Source of the DNA: Geminicoccaceae bacterium | GTDB lineage: Bacteria > Pseudomonadota > Alphaproteobacteria > Geminicoccales > Geminicoccaceae | Direction: 5' to 3' | Assembly (NCBI GenBank): GCA_025054575.1 | Contig: JANWZN010000002.1 | Coordinates: 1 to 64,000, forward strand | Length of the DNA stretch: 64,000 nucleotides | In this document: one piece after another, positions 8,042 through 16,423 of the stretch | Layout of the letters: each line of letters starts with the position of its first letter | Numbering within the stretch: position 1 is the first letter of the stretch | Translations under genes and position numbers: made by a program | The notes under the pieces: model-generated | Database searches by the model: none | What the model saw: the letters and a program-made list of their open reading frames with translations, nothing else | What the model was told of the DNA's origin: nothing

Positions 8042-9090
8042 CCGCGTGCGGCGAAGAACATGTTGGTGAAGCTCTTGATCGTCAGCGGCTCGACCTCGGC
8101 GAAACCGGCTCGGCGCAGGAGCTCCGTGATCCGAGCGGGCCCCGCACAGGTGCCGAGCCCGGGCCCGCCCCGGGCGAGCGACTGGGTCGTGCAGTGAAAG
8201 AGGCTGAAGCCGTAATAGGTGACACCCAGGGGATTGGCATTGTCCGCGATGCGGTCGCCGGCGCGCGGCTCCATCACGAACAGGACACCCTCGGGTGCCA
8301 GCCGCGCGCGGATCGCGGCGAGCGTGGCCTCGGGTGCGGCCAGATCGTGCAGGCAGTCGAGCAGCAGCACGAGATCGAAGGGCGGCTCGCAGGGCACCGC
8401 CTCGATCGTGCCTTCGAGGAAGGCGAGGTTGGCGAGGCCCGCGCCGGTCGCTGCCGCTCGGGCCCGACCGATCGCGCGGCCGTCGGGATCGACGCCCAGG
8501 ATCGCGGCCCGGGGGAAGGCCCGGGCGAGGGCCATGGCCGCCTCGCCCACCCCGCAACCCACGTCGAGCGCGCGGCCGCTGGCCTCGAGCCGGGCCCGCA
8601 CCTCCGGCAGCTGGGCGAGCCAGTAGGAGGCGAGGCGCTCGCGATAGGCGCCGCCGTTCATGAGGTCGACCGCCAGAAGCCAATCGGCGTCGAAGGCCTC
8701 GGGCGGGATGCCGCCGCCTTCTCGAAAGGCCTGCACCAAGCGCGGGGCGAGCGCCAAGAGCGAGGGGCCGGCCAGGAACAGCCCGCCCATGAAGTGATCC
8801 GTGCCTTCGGACGCGAGGAGAAAGGCGTGCTCCGCGGGCAGCCGGAAGCTGCCTGTGGCCTCGTCGTGCTCGAGCCAACCGGCCGCCGCCATGCCGGCGC
8901 ACCATTCTTCGACGTAGCGCGGCACGAGACCGGTGCGCTCGGCGAGCGCCGCCGCGCTCACCGCGGCGCCATCGGCGAGCGCGCGGAAGAGGCCCGTCTT
9001 CTCGCCGAGATAGGCCATGCCGATCGCCATCGCCCCGGCCATGTCGCGATAGACTCGTTCCGCGAAGTCTTTGATGCGGTCCTTGTCCAC
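8038..9090 (-). CDS. SAM-dependent methyltransferase with N-terminal winged-helix domain
   Basis: 350-residue class I methyltransferase. Residues about 10-95 form a winged-helix dimerisation domain (GLFRALADG, RYVEEWCAGMAAAGWLE), and the Rossmann domain begins near 170 with ALDVGCGVGEAAMALA, followed by the acidic ILGVDPDG strand. The layout matches the Rv2258c-like group, whose substrates are mostly unknown small molecules. The GTG start at 9090 is chosen because GGGGAGG lies 6-7 nt upstream and no ATG gives the full winged-helix domain. The gene is translationally coupled to the YcgN-like gene. Substrate cannot be inferred. Confidence 0.85.
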   Translation of the reverse strand: MDKDRIKDFAERVYRDMAGAMAIGMAYLGEKTGLFRALADGAAVSAAALAERTGLVPRYVEEWCAGMAAAGWLEHDEATGSFRLPAEHAFLLASEGTDHFMGGLFLAGPSLLALAPRLVQAFREGGGIPPEAFDADWLLAVDLMNGGAYRERLASYWLAQLPEVRARLEASGRALDVGCGVGEAAMALARAFPRAAILGVDPDGRAIGRARAAATGAGLANLAFLEGTIEAVPCEPPFDLVLLLDCLHDLAAPEATLAAIRARLAPEGVLFVMEPRAGDRIADNANPLGVTYYGFSLFHCTTQSLARGGPGLGTCAGPARITELLRRAGFAEVEPLTIKSFTNMFFAARG

Positions 9091-9143
9091 GGGTCGCCTC
9101 CCCGTTCTCGTGGCCGGTTGCGCGCACCGGCGGCGGCCCTCTC

Positions 9144-10448
9144 TCAAGCGAACAGAAAATCGAGCTCGGCGTAAGAGGGGAGGCGGCGATCGATCGGTCG
9201 GCCGGCGCGCAGAACGGTCCGCCCGCTCTCGGGCCGGGCGAGCACCTCGCTCCAGGTCCGACCCTCGAAGATCACGAGATCGGCCGGCGCACCGGGCCGG
9301 ATCCGGCCCGCTTCGACGAGCCCCATCCAAGCGGCCGGGGTACTCGTCACCGCGCGCGGCCAGACGCCGATCGGGTGGTCGAGATGGGCGATCCGCACGC
9401 CTTCGCGGAAGACCTCCCAGAGGTCGTGATCGCCATAAGCGTAGAAGGGGTCGCGGCAATTGTCGGAGGCGAGCATGACCGGCACGCCGGCGGCGGCGAG
9501 CTCGTGCAGGAGGGTCACGCCGCGACGGCGCGGCGTGCGCCCCGCGGCTCGGTCCTGGAGGTAGAGATTGCACATGGGCAAGGAGACCACGCCGATCCCG
9601 GCCTCGAGCAGCAGATCGATCACGGCCGCCACGTAGCCCGGCTCCTGGACCGAGAGCGCGCAGCAATGGCCGGCCAGGATCCGGCCGTGATAGCCGTTGC
9701 GGAGCGCGGCGCGGGCGAGAGCCTCGAGCGTGGTGGCCCCCGGATCGAGGCTCTCGTCGATGTGGCAATCGATCTCGAGCCTGCGCTCGATCGCGAGCGC
9801 GAAGAAGCGGTCGAGATCGGCGGCGAGCTCCGGACCGGGCAGCGGTACGAGCCCGAGGATCCCGCCGTGCTCGGCGACCAGGTCGGCGAGGCGCTCGCCG
9901 TCCGGCCCGCGATAATGCTCGTTCATCGCGAGCGAGACGGCCTGGAGCTCGATCCGCCCCGCCCACTCGGTCCGCAGCGCGGCGAACACCGGCCAGCTGA
10001 TCTCGGCCTGGGGCGGGATGCTGTCGAGATGCGTGCGGATCGCCCGGGTGCCCTGTGCCCACGAGCAGCGCAGCCCGAAACTCATGCGCGCGGCGACGTC
10101 GGCAGCGCTCCAATGCCGCTCGCGATCGCGGCGAACGGTCTCGAGCGCGCTCCAGAAGCTGCCGTCCGGGTTGGCGGCGCGCGGCCAGATATGGCCCTTG
10201 TCGAGATGGGTATGAATGTCGATCGGGCAGGGCCATACCATCCGCCGGCCGAGGTCGAGGGTGGGCGCGAGCGAGCCGGCCGGCGCGATCGCGGCGATGC
10301 GGCCGTGGCACAGCTCGAGGTCGACGAGCAGGAGACCGTCGCGGTCCGGACCGGTGTCGTCGAGGGCACCTTCGATCAGGCAGGCGGGCACGGTGGCGCG
10401 GGCGAGGACCGCGTGGTCGGCGGGCAAATCGGCGAAGGCAACGGGCAT
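9144..10448 (-). CDS. Cytosine deaminase-like amidohydrolase
   Basis: 434-residue metal-dependent hydrolase of the CodA branch of the amidohydrolase superfamily. The metal site is visible: HTHLDKGH near the N-terminus, CHIDES and GHCCAL in the middle, and the Asp motif ASDNCRDPFYAYGDHDL characteristic of cytosine deaminases. The ATG at 10448 is preferred over 10478 because GAGG lies about 5 nt before it. It diverges from the creatininase-family gene and lies near an ABC transporter of the pyrimidine-precursor type, which together suggest salvage of cytosine or a thiamine pyrimidine degradation product. The exact substrate is uncertain since the family is promiscuous (cytosine, isoguanine, other N-heterocycles). 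Confidence 0.85.
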   Translation of the reverse strand: MPVAFADLPADHAVLARATVPACLIEGALDDTGPDRDGLLLVDLELCHGRIAAIAPAGSLAPTLDLGRRMVWPCPIDIHTHLDKGHIWPRAANPDGSFWSALETVRRDRERHWSAADVAARMSFGLRCSWAQGTRAIRTHLDSIPPQAEISWPVFAALRTEWAGRIELQAVSLAMNEHYRGPDGERLADLVAEHGGILGLVPLPGPELAADLDRFFALAIERRLEIDCHIDESLDPGATTLEALARAALRNGYHGRILAGHCCALSVQEPGYVAAVIDLLLEAGIGVVSLPMCNLYLQDRAAGRTPRRRGVTLLHELAAAGVPVMLASDNCRDPFYAYGDHDLWEVFREGVRIAHLDHPIGVWPRAVTSTPAAWMGLVEAGRIRPGAPADLVIFEGRTWSEVLARPESGRTVLRAGRPIDRRLPSYAELDFLFA

Positions 10449-10547
10449 GCTGGCCTCGCGAGACGGGATCGACGGCAAACGCTAAGCAGGGGGCGTGCCG
10501 CGCCGGGCCGCGGGCGGCAAGGGCAGGGATCTCGGGGGAGGGGCGCG

Positions 10548-11369
10548 ATGGCGTCGTTGCCGGCTCGCTGGCTGGAGCTCGCTTGGCCCGATTTCGCGGG
10601 CCTCGATCCGGAGCGCACGGTCGCCCTTCTGCCGGTGGGCGCGATCGAGCAGCACGGCCCGCACCTGCCGTTGGGGGTGGATGCGATGATCGTGGCGGCA
10701 CTGGCCGAGCGGGCACTCGCACGAGCGGAGCCGGGCCTCGAGCTTTTGGTGCTCCCCACCCTTCCGGTCGGCAAATCCGACGAGCACCTCGCCTTTCCGG
10801 GCACGCTCACGGTCTCGGGCCCGACGCTGCAGGCGGCGTGGACCGAGATCGGCGCCTCGCTGCGCCGGGCGGGTGTGGCCAAGCTCTTGATCCTCAACGG
10901 CCACGGCGGCCAGGTCGCGACCGCTCAGATCGTCGCGCGCGAGCTGCGCGTTCGCCACGGGATGGTCGTGGTCTCGCTGCTCTGGCCCCAGCTCGGGCTG
11001 CCGGACGGTTGCCTTCCGCCGGAGGAACTGCGCTTCGGCATTCACGGCGGTGCGCTCGAGACCGCGGTGATGTTGGCGCTGCGGCCCGAGCTCGTGCGGA
11101 TCGACAAGCTCGCCGAGTTCGTACCCGCAACCCGACGCCGCGCCGCGGCGGCACCCCTTCTGACCGCGCTCGGTGCGGCGGGTTTCGGCTGGATGGCGCA
11201 GGACCTGCACCCCGAGGGTGTTGCCGGCGACGCCCGGTTGGCCACGGCCGAACTCGGCGAGCGGATCCTCGATCACGTGGTCGAGCGGATCCTTTCGCTG
11301 GTTCACGAGATGCGCGCGGTGCCGCTTGCGAGCCTCGCCGAGGGTCCGCTCGACGCGCGGAGAGGGTGA
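10548..11369 (+). CDS. Creatininase-family amidohydrolase
   Basis: 273-residue member of the creatininase family, which hydrolyses cyclic or formyl amides (creatinine, formylaminopyrimidine nucleotides in flavin synthesis). Metal-binding motifs are visible: VGAIEQHGPHLPLGVD (Glu-x-His), LNGHGGQ, and HGGALETAVML with its conserved Glu. Length is normal for the family. The ATG at 10548 follows a GGGGGAGGGG ribosome site. It diverges from the CodA-like gene by about 100 nt and converges on the ABC permease gene with only 12 nt between stops. The neighbourhood favours a pyrimidine-ring or formylamide substrate over creatinine; this is inference. Confidence 0.85.
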   Translation: MASLPARWLELAWPDFAGLDPERTVALLPVGAIEQHGPHLPLGVDAMIVAALAERALARAEPGLELLVLPTLPVGKSDEHLAFPGTLTVSGPTLQAAWTEIGASLRRAGVAKLLILNGHGGQVATAQIVARELRVRHGMVVVSLLWPQLGLPDGCLPPEELRFGIHGGALETAVMLALRPELVRIDKLAEFVPATRRRAAAAPLLTALGAAGFGWMAQDLHPEGVAGDARLATAELGERILDHVVERILSLVHEMRAVPLASLAEGPLDARRG

Positions 11370-11381
11370 GCTTCTCGCCGC

Positions 11382-12236
11382 TCAGCGCTCGCGTCCGAGC
11401 GCGCTCTCGTGCCAGCGATGCAGGAGCAGCCAGGAGAGCGCGCTGAACAAGAGGTAGATGGCGACACCGGTCATCGCGAGCAGGAACAGGCCCGCGAACA
11501 TCCGCGGGATGTTGAGCCGGTACTGTGCTTCGAGAACCCGAAAGGCGAGCCCGGTACCGGTACCGGCGGTTCCGGCCACGTACTCGGCCACCACCGCCCC
11601 GATCAGCGAGAGGCCGCCGGCGATCCGCAGACCACCGAGAAAGTAGGGCAGTGCGGTCGGCAACCGCAGGAGCAGGAGCTGCTGCCAGCGCTTGGCGCCG
11701 TAGAGCTCGAAGAGATCGCGCAGATTGTGATCGGCCGAGGCCAGGCCGAGCATGGTGTTCGAAAGGATCGGGAAAAAGGCCACGATCCAGGCACAGAGCA
11801 CGACGGCGGTGAGCGGCTCGTCGACATAGATCAAGATCAAGGGTGCAATCGAGACGACCGGTGTCACCTGCAACACGACCGCGTAAGGAAAGAGCGAGAG
11901 TTCGATCCATTTCGAGATCGAGCACAAAAGGGCGAGGCCCACTCCACCGACGACGGCTGCCAGAAGCGCGAGGGTCGCGATCTGCACCGTGATCAGGAGC
12001 GACGGCCAGAGGATCGGCCAGGAGTCGACGAGCTCGCGGGCGACGAGGGAGGGTGCCGGCAGGATGTAATGCGGGATCTCCTGTAGCCGCACCAGGGCCT
12101 CCCAGGCGATCAGCACGAGCAGCGCGATCGCCGTGGGGGCGAGGATCCGAGCGACCCGCTCTCGCGCGGCCGTCTCGCCGGCCTCGCTCGCAGCACCGGG
12201 CAGGCTCGTCGTCGGTTGCTCGAGGGTGGTGGCCAA
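11382..12236 (-). CDS. ABC transporter permease (SsuC/ThiX type)
   Basis: 284-residue inner-membrane permease of the binding-protein-dependent family, with about six helices. The cytoplasmic EAA-type loop is seen as DLFELYGAKRWQQLLLLRLP, which docks the ATPase. The chosen start is a TTG at 12236, 14 nt after the stop of the ATPase gene; no ATG or GTG is available that preserves the first membrane helix. It is the third gene of a binding protein / ATPase / permease operon and ends close to the convergent creatininase-family gene. Substrate is inferred from the binding protein to be a pyrimidine-like compound. Confidence 0.85.
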   Translation of the reverse strand: MATTLEQPTTSLPGAASEAGETAARERVARILAPTAIALLVLIAWEALVRLQEIPHYILPAPSLVARELVDSWPILWPSLLITVQIATLALLAAVVGGVGLALLCSISKWIELSLFPYAVVLQVTPVVSIAPLILIYVDEPLTAVVLCAWIVAFFPILSNTMLGLASADHNLRDLFELYGAKRWQQLLLLRLPTALPYFLGGLRIAGGLSLIGAVVAEYVAGTAGTGTGLAFRVLEAQYRLNIPRMFAGLFLLAMTGVAIYLLFSALSWLLLHRWHESALGRER

Positions 12237-12250
12237 CGCGCCCGGTCCCC

Positions 12251-13063
12251 TTAGGAGGCCATCGCCCGCCGCAAGGCCGCCGACACCTCGCGACAGAGGG
12301 TGTTGTAGAGGTCGGAGGTGCGGAAATTCTCGTCGCGCGGCCAGGGCGCGTCGATCGGAATGTCGGCGACGATGCGGCCGGGTCGCGCCGCCATGACCAC
12401 GATCCGGGTCGAAAGGTAGACCGACTCGTAGACCGAATGGGTCACGAAGACGACCGTCCAGCTCTGCGCCCGCCAGAGTGCCAGAAGATCGTCGTTGAGC
12501 TTGAGCCGGGTGATCTCGTCGAGCGCGGCGAAGGGCTCGTCCATGAGGAGGAGGGCGGGACGAGTGACGAGCGCGCGGGCGATCGAGACCCGCATCTTCA
12601 TCCCGCCCGAGAGCTCGCGCGGGTAGGCGTCCGCGAACTCGGCGAGGCCGACCATCGCGAGCGCCTCGCGCACAGGCGCCTCGGCGGTGCGGCGGGCGAT
12701 GCGTTGGAGGCGCAGCGGCAGCCGCACATTCTCGTGCACGGTGGCCCAGGGCATGAGCGTGGGCTCTTGGAAGACGAAGCCGACATCGCCGCGCTCGAGC
12801 CGCTCCTCGAAGCGGATCCGCCCGCGGGTCGGCCGAGCCAGCCCCGCGATCAGGCGCAACGCCGTGCTCTTGCCGCATCCCGAGGGTCCGAGAAGGCTCA
12901 CGAACTCGTGGCGGCCGATCGCGAGGTCGAGACCCTCGAGGGCGACCGTGCCGTTGGCGAAGGTCTTGCCGACCGCCTCGAGCCGCACGAGGGGCCCGTC
13001 GGCCGCTCGGCCACGGGCCCGATCCGTTGCCGTGATCGGGGCGCGGGCGAGGGCCAGGCTCAC
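12251..13063 (-). CDS. ABC transporter ATPase (SsuB/ThiZ type)
   Basis: 270-residue ATP-binding subunit. Walker A is GPSGCGKST, the signature motif is LSGGMKMR, Walker B is ALLLMDEPF followed by AALDEITR, and the switch His lies in FVTHSVYES. The GTG start at 13063 overlaps the TGA of the binding-protein gene by 4 nt (GTGA), so translation is coupled. The protein is of the nitrate/sulfonate/taurine/pyrimidine-precursor subgroup, consistent with the permease and the NMT1/THI5-type binding protein on either side. Confidence 0.9.
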   Translation of the reverse strand: MSLALARAPITATDRARGRAADGPLVRLEAVGKTFANGTVALEGLDLAIGRHEFVSLLGPSGCGKSTALRLIAGLARPTRGRIRFEERLERGDVGFVFQEPTLMPWATVHENVRLPLRLQRIARRTAEAPVREALAMVGLAEFADAYPRELSGGMKMRVSIARALVTRPALLLMDEPFAALDEITRLKLNDDLLALWRAQSWTVVFVTHSVYESVYLSTRIVVMAARPGRIVADIPIDAPWPRDENFRTSDLYNTLCREVSAALRRAMAS

Positions 13064-14079
13064 TGCCCGGTGAGTTTCTTCTTGAGGTCGAGCCCGTGCC
13101 CCTTGTTGACGAACTGCAGCGTGAAGCCCTCCTCGTAGGGCAGGCTCGCCGGGTAGATGCCCCAGCCGACCGCTTTGTCGAAGAAGCTCTTCCAGCGCTC
13201 CTTGGTCATCGCGCCGATGCCGAGTGTCAAGGCGTCGCCCGAGTCGACGATGCCGTATTTCTTCATCGCCTCGATCGAGAAGGCGATCTGGTCGTCGTCC
13301 ATCTCTGGATTGTCTTTCTTGATGAGCTCGTTGGCCTTCTTGTTGTCGCCGTAGAGATAGTTGTACCAGCCTTCGATCGTGGCGTTCACGAAACGTTGAA
13401 CGAGATCCGGGTTTTCCTTGACCATTTGGGCGCGGGCCTCGATGGTCGTCGAGTAGGTGTCGTAGCCGGCATCGGCCATCACGAGCACGACGGGGTCGAA
13501 CCCGCCCTGTTTGCGGATCGCGAAGGGCTCGGAGGTGACGTAGCCCTGCTGGACGCTGTTCTTGTCGGCGAGGAACGGTGCGGGGTTGAAGGTGTAGGGC
13601 TTGAGCTGGGAATCGTCGAGGCCGTAGACCTGCTTGAGCCACAGCCAGTAGGTCAGCCGGCCGTCGTTCGAGACGAAGATGGTCTTGCCCTTGAGATCGG
13701 CCAACGAGCGCACCCCGCTGTCCGGATGGGCCATCAGGATCTGCGGCTCTTTCTGGAAGATCGCGGCGATCGTGACGACCGGCACCTTGTTCTGGATGAA
13801 GTTGAACTGGCCGAACAGGTTGCCGCCCATGTTGAAGTCGATTCGGCCGGCGGCGATGAGCTGGCTGTGGTTGACCTGGGGGCCGCCGGGCCGGATCGTG
13901 ACGTCGAGCCCGTAGCGGGCGTAGGTACCGTCGGCGACCGCCTGGTAGTAGCCGCCGTGCTCGGCTTGCGCCTTCCAGTTCGTCCCGAAGGTGATCTTGT
14001 CGGCCGCTTCGGCCGCGCCGGCGGCGGCCAGCAGGGCGGCGAGCACCGCGGGCCCGGTCCAACGGGTCTTCCTAGCCAT
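13060..14079 (-). CDS. NMT1/THI5-like ABC substrate-binding protein
   Basis: 339-residue periplasmic binding protein with a signal peptide ending near residue 26 (AEA/ADKITFG). The N-terminal FGTNWKAQAEHGGYYQAVA and the middle FNMGGNLF and GYVTSEPFA segments are typical of NMT1/THI5-like proteins that bind hydroxymethylpyrimidine, formylaminopyrimidine or related heterocycles. The ATG at 14079 has GGGAGGAG 8 nt upstream; a longer in-frame reading from 14190 lacks a leader and was rejected. It is the first gene of the transporter operon. I searched its upstream region for the TPP riboswitch consensus and found none. Confidence 0.87.
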   Translation of the reverse strand: MARKTRWTGPAVLAALLAAAGAAEAADKITFGTNWKAQAEHGGYYQAVADGTYARYGLDVTIRPGGPQVNHSQLIAAGRIDFNMGGNLFGQFNFIQNKVPVVTIAAIFQKEPQILMAHPDSGVRSLADLKGKTIFVSNDGRLTYWLWLKQVYGLDDSQLKPYTFNPAPFLADKNSVQQGYVTSEPFAIRKQGGFDPVVLVMADAGYDTYSTTIEARAQMVKENPDLVQRFVNATIEGWYNYLYGDNKKANELIKKDNPEMDDDQIAFSIEAMKKYGIVDSGDALTLGIGAMTKERWKSFFDKAVGWGIYPASLPYEEGFTLQFVNKGHGLDLKKKLTGQ

Positions 14080-14230
14080 CCTCGGTCTCCTCCCGGACGG
14101 CGCGGCGTGCGCTGTCCTCTCCTTGCGGCCGGGCAGCAACTGGCGTGCCAGCGTGCCCGCGTCCAGCCGTTCGGACGCCGCTCGTTGCACGCGATTTGGC
14201 CAGCTGACCGAAAAAAGGGCAAGAGGCCCG

Positions 14231-15586
14231 TCAGCGCGATATGGCGGGCCCGTGATCGCTCGGGGCCTTCCAGGTGCCGGCCAGCAGGCGCCGGGCGAGC
14301 TCGCGCCGGTCGACCGCGACCTCGGCCGGCTGCTCGCTCGGGCTCGAGGCGATCGGAACGGTGCGGGCGAGACCCTGGGCGACGATCGCGATCGCCAGGA
14401 GATGATAGAACAGCTCGAAGAACGCCATGTTGAGCAGGGCCCCGCCCACAGCGTAGCCGACCAGGCTCACCCGCAGCGCCGCCCCGAGCCGGGCGAGGTC
14501 GCGGTACTCCGGTCGTTCGCGTTCGAGGCGCATGAGACGACCCGCGATCAAGAACGCGCTCGCGATGATCGCGAGGAAGAGGGCGAGACCCACGAAGCCG
14601 AGCTCGCCCAATACTTCGAAGTAGATGCTGTGGGCATTGAGATAGTCGGAGTGGCCGCCCGCACCGTGGCGGATGTTGTTCAGCACGAAGACCTTGAAGC
14701 CGCCCCCGAAGATCGGGCTGGCGAGCGCAACGTTCCAGGCGTATTCCCAAGCCGTGAAGCGGAGTTGCGCCGAAGCATCCTCCTGATATTCGTCGATGGT
14801 GCTCATCTTGGCGAACCAGGCTTCGGGCAACACGGCAACGAGCACGAGGCCCGCCGTCGCGCCGAGCAGGGCCAAGGGCAGTTTCGCCTTCGAGTGCCAC
14901 CAGAGGACGAGCGCCATCGCGACGAGCGCGAGCAGCCCGCCGCGCGACCAGGTGCCGAGGACCGCGATCGCGATCAACCCGGCGGCCGCGGCGAGGGCGG
15001 CGCGCAGCCAGAAACCGCGGCTGGTCTCGTAGAGAAAGACGAACAGCGGCAGGACCATGACGAGGGCGAGCGCGATGCCGTTGTTGTCGGCCATGAGGCT
15101 CGGGTACGGACCGAGAACTTGATGCGCGCCGCCGGTCGCGAGCACGAAAAGCCCGCCTTTGAGCCCGTAGAAGCCGACCGACAGGGCCACCACCCAGATC
15201 AGGGCCCGCAGCCGTTCCGGCCGGTCGATCAGCGCGGTCGTGAGATAAAGGCCCAGCATCAGCTTCAACGCAGCGTCGAGTTTGACGGCCGCCGGCTCGG
15301 GGGCCCAGGCCTGGAGGAAGGAGAGCGTGAAGTGGACCGTGAACAGGGCTAAGAGCGCGTGCAGAAGGCTCCAATCGGGCAATTTGCGTTCGGTGGAGAC
15401 GAACCAGCGCAGCAACGTGACCAAGAACAAGATCTGGGCCCACGGCGTGTCCTGGGCGAAGCCGAAGGTCAGCCGGTGCGGCGCCATCAACGAGAACCAG
15501 ACATAGCCCAGAAGACCGAGATGCGGGCGAACCAGCGCCGCCGCGACCAGGGCGCCGATCAGCGTGGCGAACAAGAGATCGCGCAT
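14231..15586 (-). CDS. O-antigen-ligase-like polymerase/ligase, exosortase A-associated type
   Basis: 451-residue polytopic membrane protein of the Wzy/WaaL superfamily. The N-terminus (MRDLLFATLIG, RPHLGLLGYVWFSLMAPHRL) is characteristic of the putative O-glycosylation ligase found with exosortase A systems. A large extracytoplasmic loop carries AHSIYFEVLGELG, the usual H-containing ligase/polymerase motif. The ATG at 15586 was chosen because the 41 codons upstream are Arg-rich. No exosortase gene is adjacent, but the exopolysaccharide genes at 59-64 kb are of the exosortase A type, about 45 kb away, so they probably act in the same pathway. Confidence 0.82.
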   Translation of the reverse strand: MRDLLFATLIGALVAAALVRPHLGLLGYVWFSLMAPHRLTFGFAQDTPWAQILFLVTLLRWFVSTERKLPDWSLLHALLALFTVHFTLSFLQAWAPEPAAVKLDAALKLMLGLYLTTALIDRPERLRALIWVVALSVGFYGLKGGLFVLATGGAHQVLGPYPSLMADNNGIALALVMVLPLFVFLYETSRGFWLRAALAAAAGLIAIAVLGTWSRGGLLALVAMALVLWWHSKAKLPLALLGATAGLVLVAVLPEAWFAKMSTIDEYQEDASAQLRFTAWEYAWNVALASPIFGGGFKVFVLNNIRHGAGGHSDYLNAHSIYFEVLGELGFVGLALFLAIIASAFLIAGRLMRLERERPEYRDLARLGAALRVSLVGYAVGGALLNMAFFELFYHLLAIAIVAQGLARTVPIASSPSEQPAEVAVDRRELARRLLAGTWKAPSDHGPAISR

Positions 15587-15739
15587 GCGCCCGTCCCGCC
15601 GAGAACGTCGCCGAACCGGGCTGGTCGGCATCCGTCGTCGGGAGCTTAGGGCGGATCGGCGTCGCGTGCGAGAGCGGCGCGCACATCCTCCGGTGCGGCC
15701 GCCGCGCACCCGTCCGCTTCTCGAGACGAGGCCAAGAAA

Positions 15740-15778
15740 AGGTCCAAAGAAAAGGCCGCGATCTTCTCGATCGCGGCC
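15740..15778 (-). terminator. Rho-independent terminator of the HU gene
   Basis: On the minus strand the perfect 9-bp stem GGCCGCGAT / ATCGCGGCC with a 7-nt loop (15778-15754) is followed by TTTTCTTT (15753-15746). It begins 33 nt after the HU stop codon. Confidence 0.85.
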
Positions 15779-15810
15779 CGCTCCGTCGCGCCAGGCGCGG
15801 ATGCCGGCGT

Positions 15811-16086
15811 TCAGCCGTTGACGGCGTCGCGCAAGACCTTGCCCGGCTTGAAGCGCACCGCCTTGCTGGCTTTGATCTCGATCGTCTCGCCGGTCTGTGG
15901 GTTGCGCCCCTGGCGAGCGGCGCGGTGGGCGACCTCGAACACGCCGAACCCGGCGATCGCCACCCGGTCGCCGCGCTTGAGCGCCTCCTGGATCCCGCCG
16001 AGCACGGCGTGGATCGCCTCCGCCGCCTTGGCCTTGGTCGTGCCGGTGGACTGGGCGACCGCCGCGCTCAGCTCGTCGAGGGTCAT
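15811..16086 (-). CDS. hup: HU-family DNA-binding protein
   Basis: 91-residue nucleoid protein. It has the HU/IHF core: N-terminal MTLDELSAAVAQ, KAKAAEAI helix, GDRVAIAGFGVFEV, and the DNA-binding arm with RNPQTGE, ending KPGKVLRDAV. The ATG at 16086 gives the exact family length and has AAGGGAG about 10 nt upstream; the open frame continues upstream to 16275 but that part is unrelated to HU. A strong terminator follows, so the gene is monocistronic. Confidence 0.95.
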   Translation of the reverse strand: MTLDELSAAVAQSTGTTKAKAAEAIHAVLGGIQEALKRGDRVAIAGFGVFEVAHRAARQGRNPQTGETIEIKASKAVRFKPGKVLRDAVNG

Positions 16087-16423
16087 CGCAACACTCCCTT
16101 TCGCGCTCTCCAAGTAACGCCGGCGCATATCATGAACGCTTACTTTTGCAAGTATCTCGCAACACGTGCTGCCGCGTTTGCGAGCAAGGCGTTGCCGGGC
16201 GGCTGCGGCTCGTTCCGGGAATCTGGGCGGATTTGTCAGGATTTTAGACGAATCGAAGACGAAATCCCTTTTCAACTCAGGCGCGAGGGAATATGAACTT
16301 TCTCGCCCGGTCCCGTCGTTAACGCGGCGTTAGGGTTCGTCGGGCAAAGTCGACACGTTGCAGGATCGGATCGCAGCGCCCGGAGCCGCTCTCCGGGCCC
16401 GACCGAGCGAAGGGAGATCGCAG
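16087..16423. other. Divergent intergenic region, HU / ExbB-like operon
   Basis: About 340 nt between divergent starts, somewhat richer in A+T than the flanking genes. It should hold the promoters of both hup and the ExbB-like operon. The segment 16120-16160 contains HU-proximal AT-rich hexamers (TTGCAA, TGATAT on the minus strand) but with poor spacing, so no promoter is called. No RNA gene or repeat was seen. Confidence 0.4.

Noticed and set aside
14080-14230. TPP riboswitch before the NMT1/THI5-type transporter operon
   Set aside because: The conserved CUGAGA and ACCUGAUCUGG elements are not present on the minus strand.
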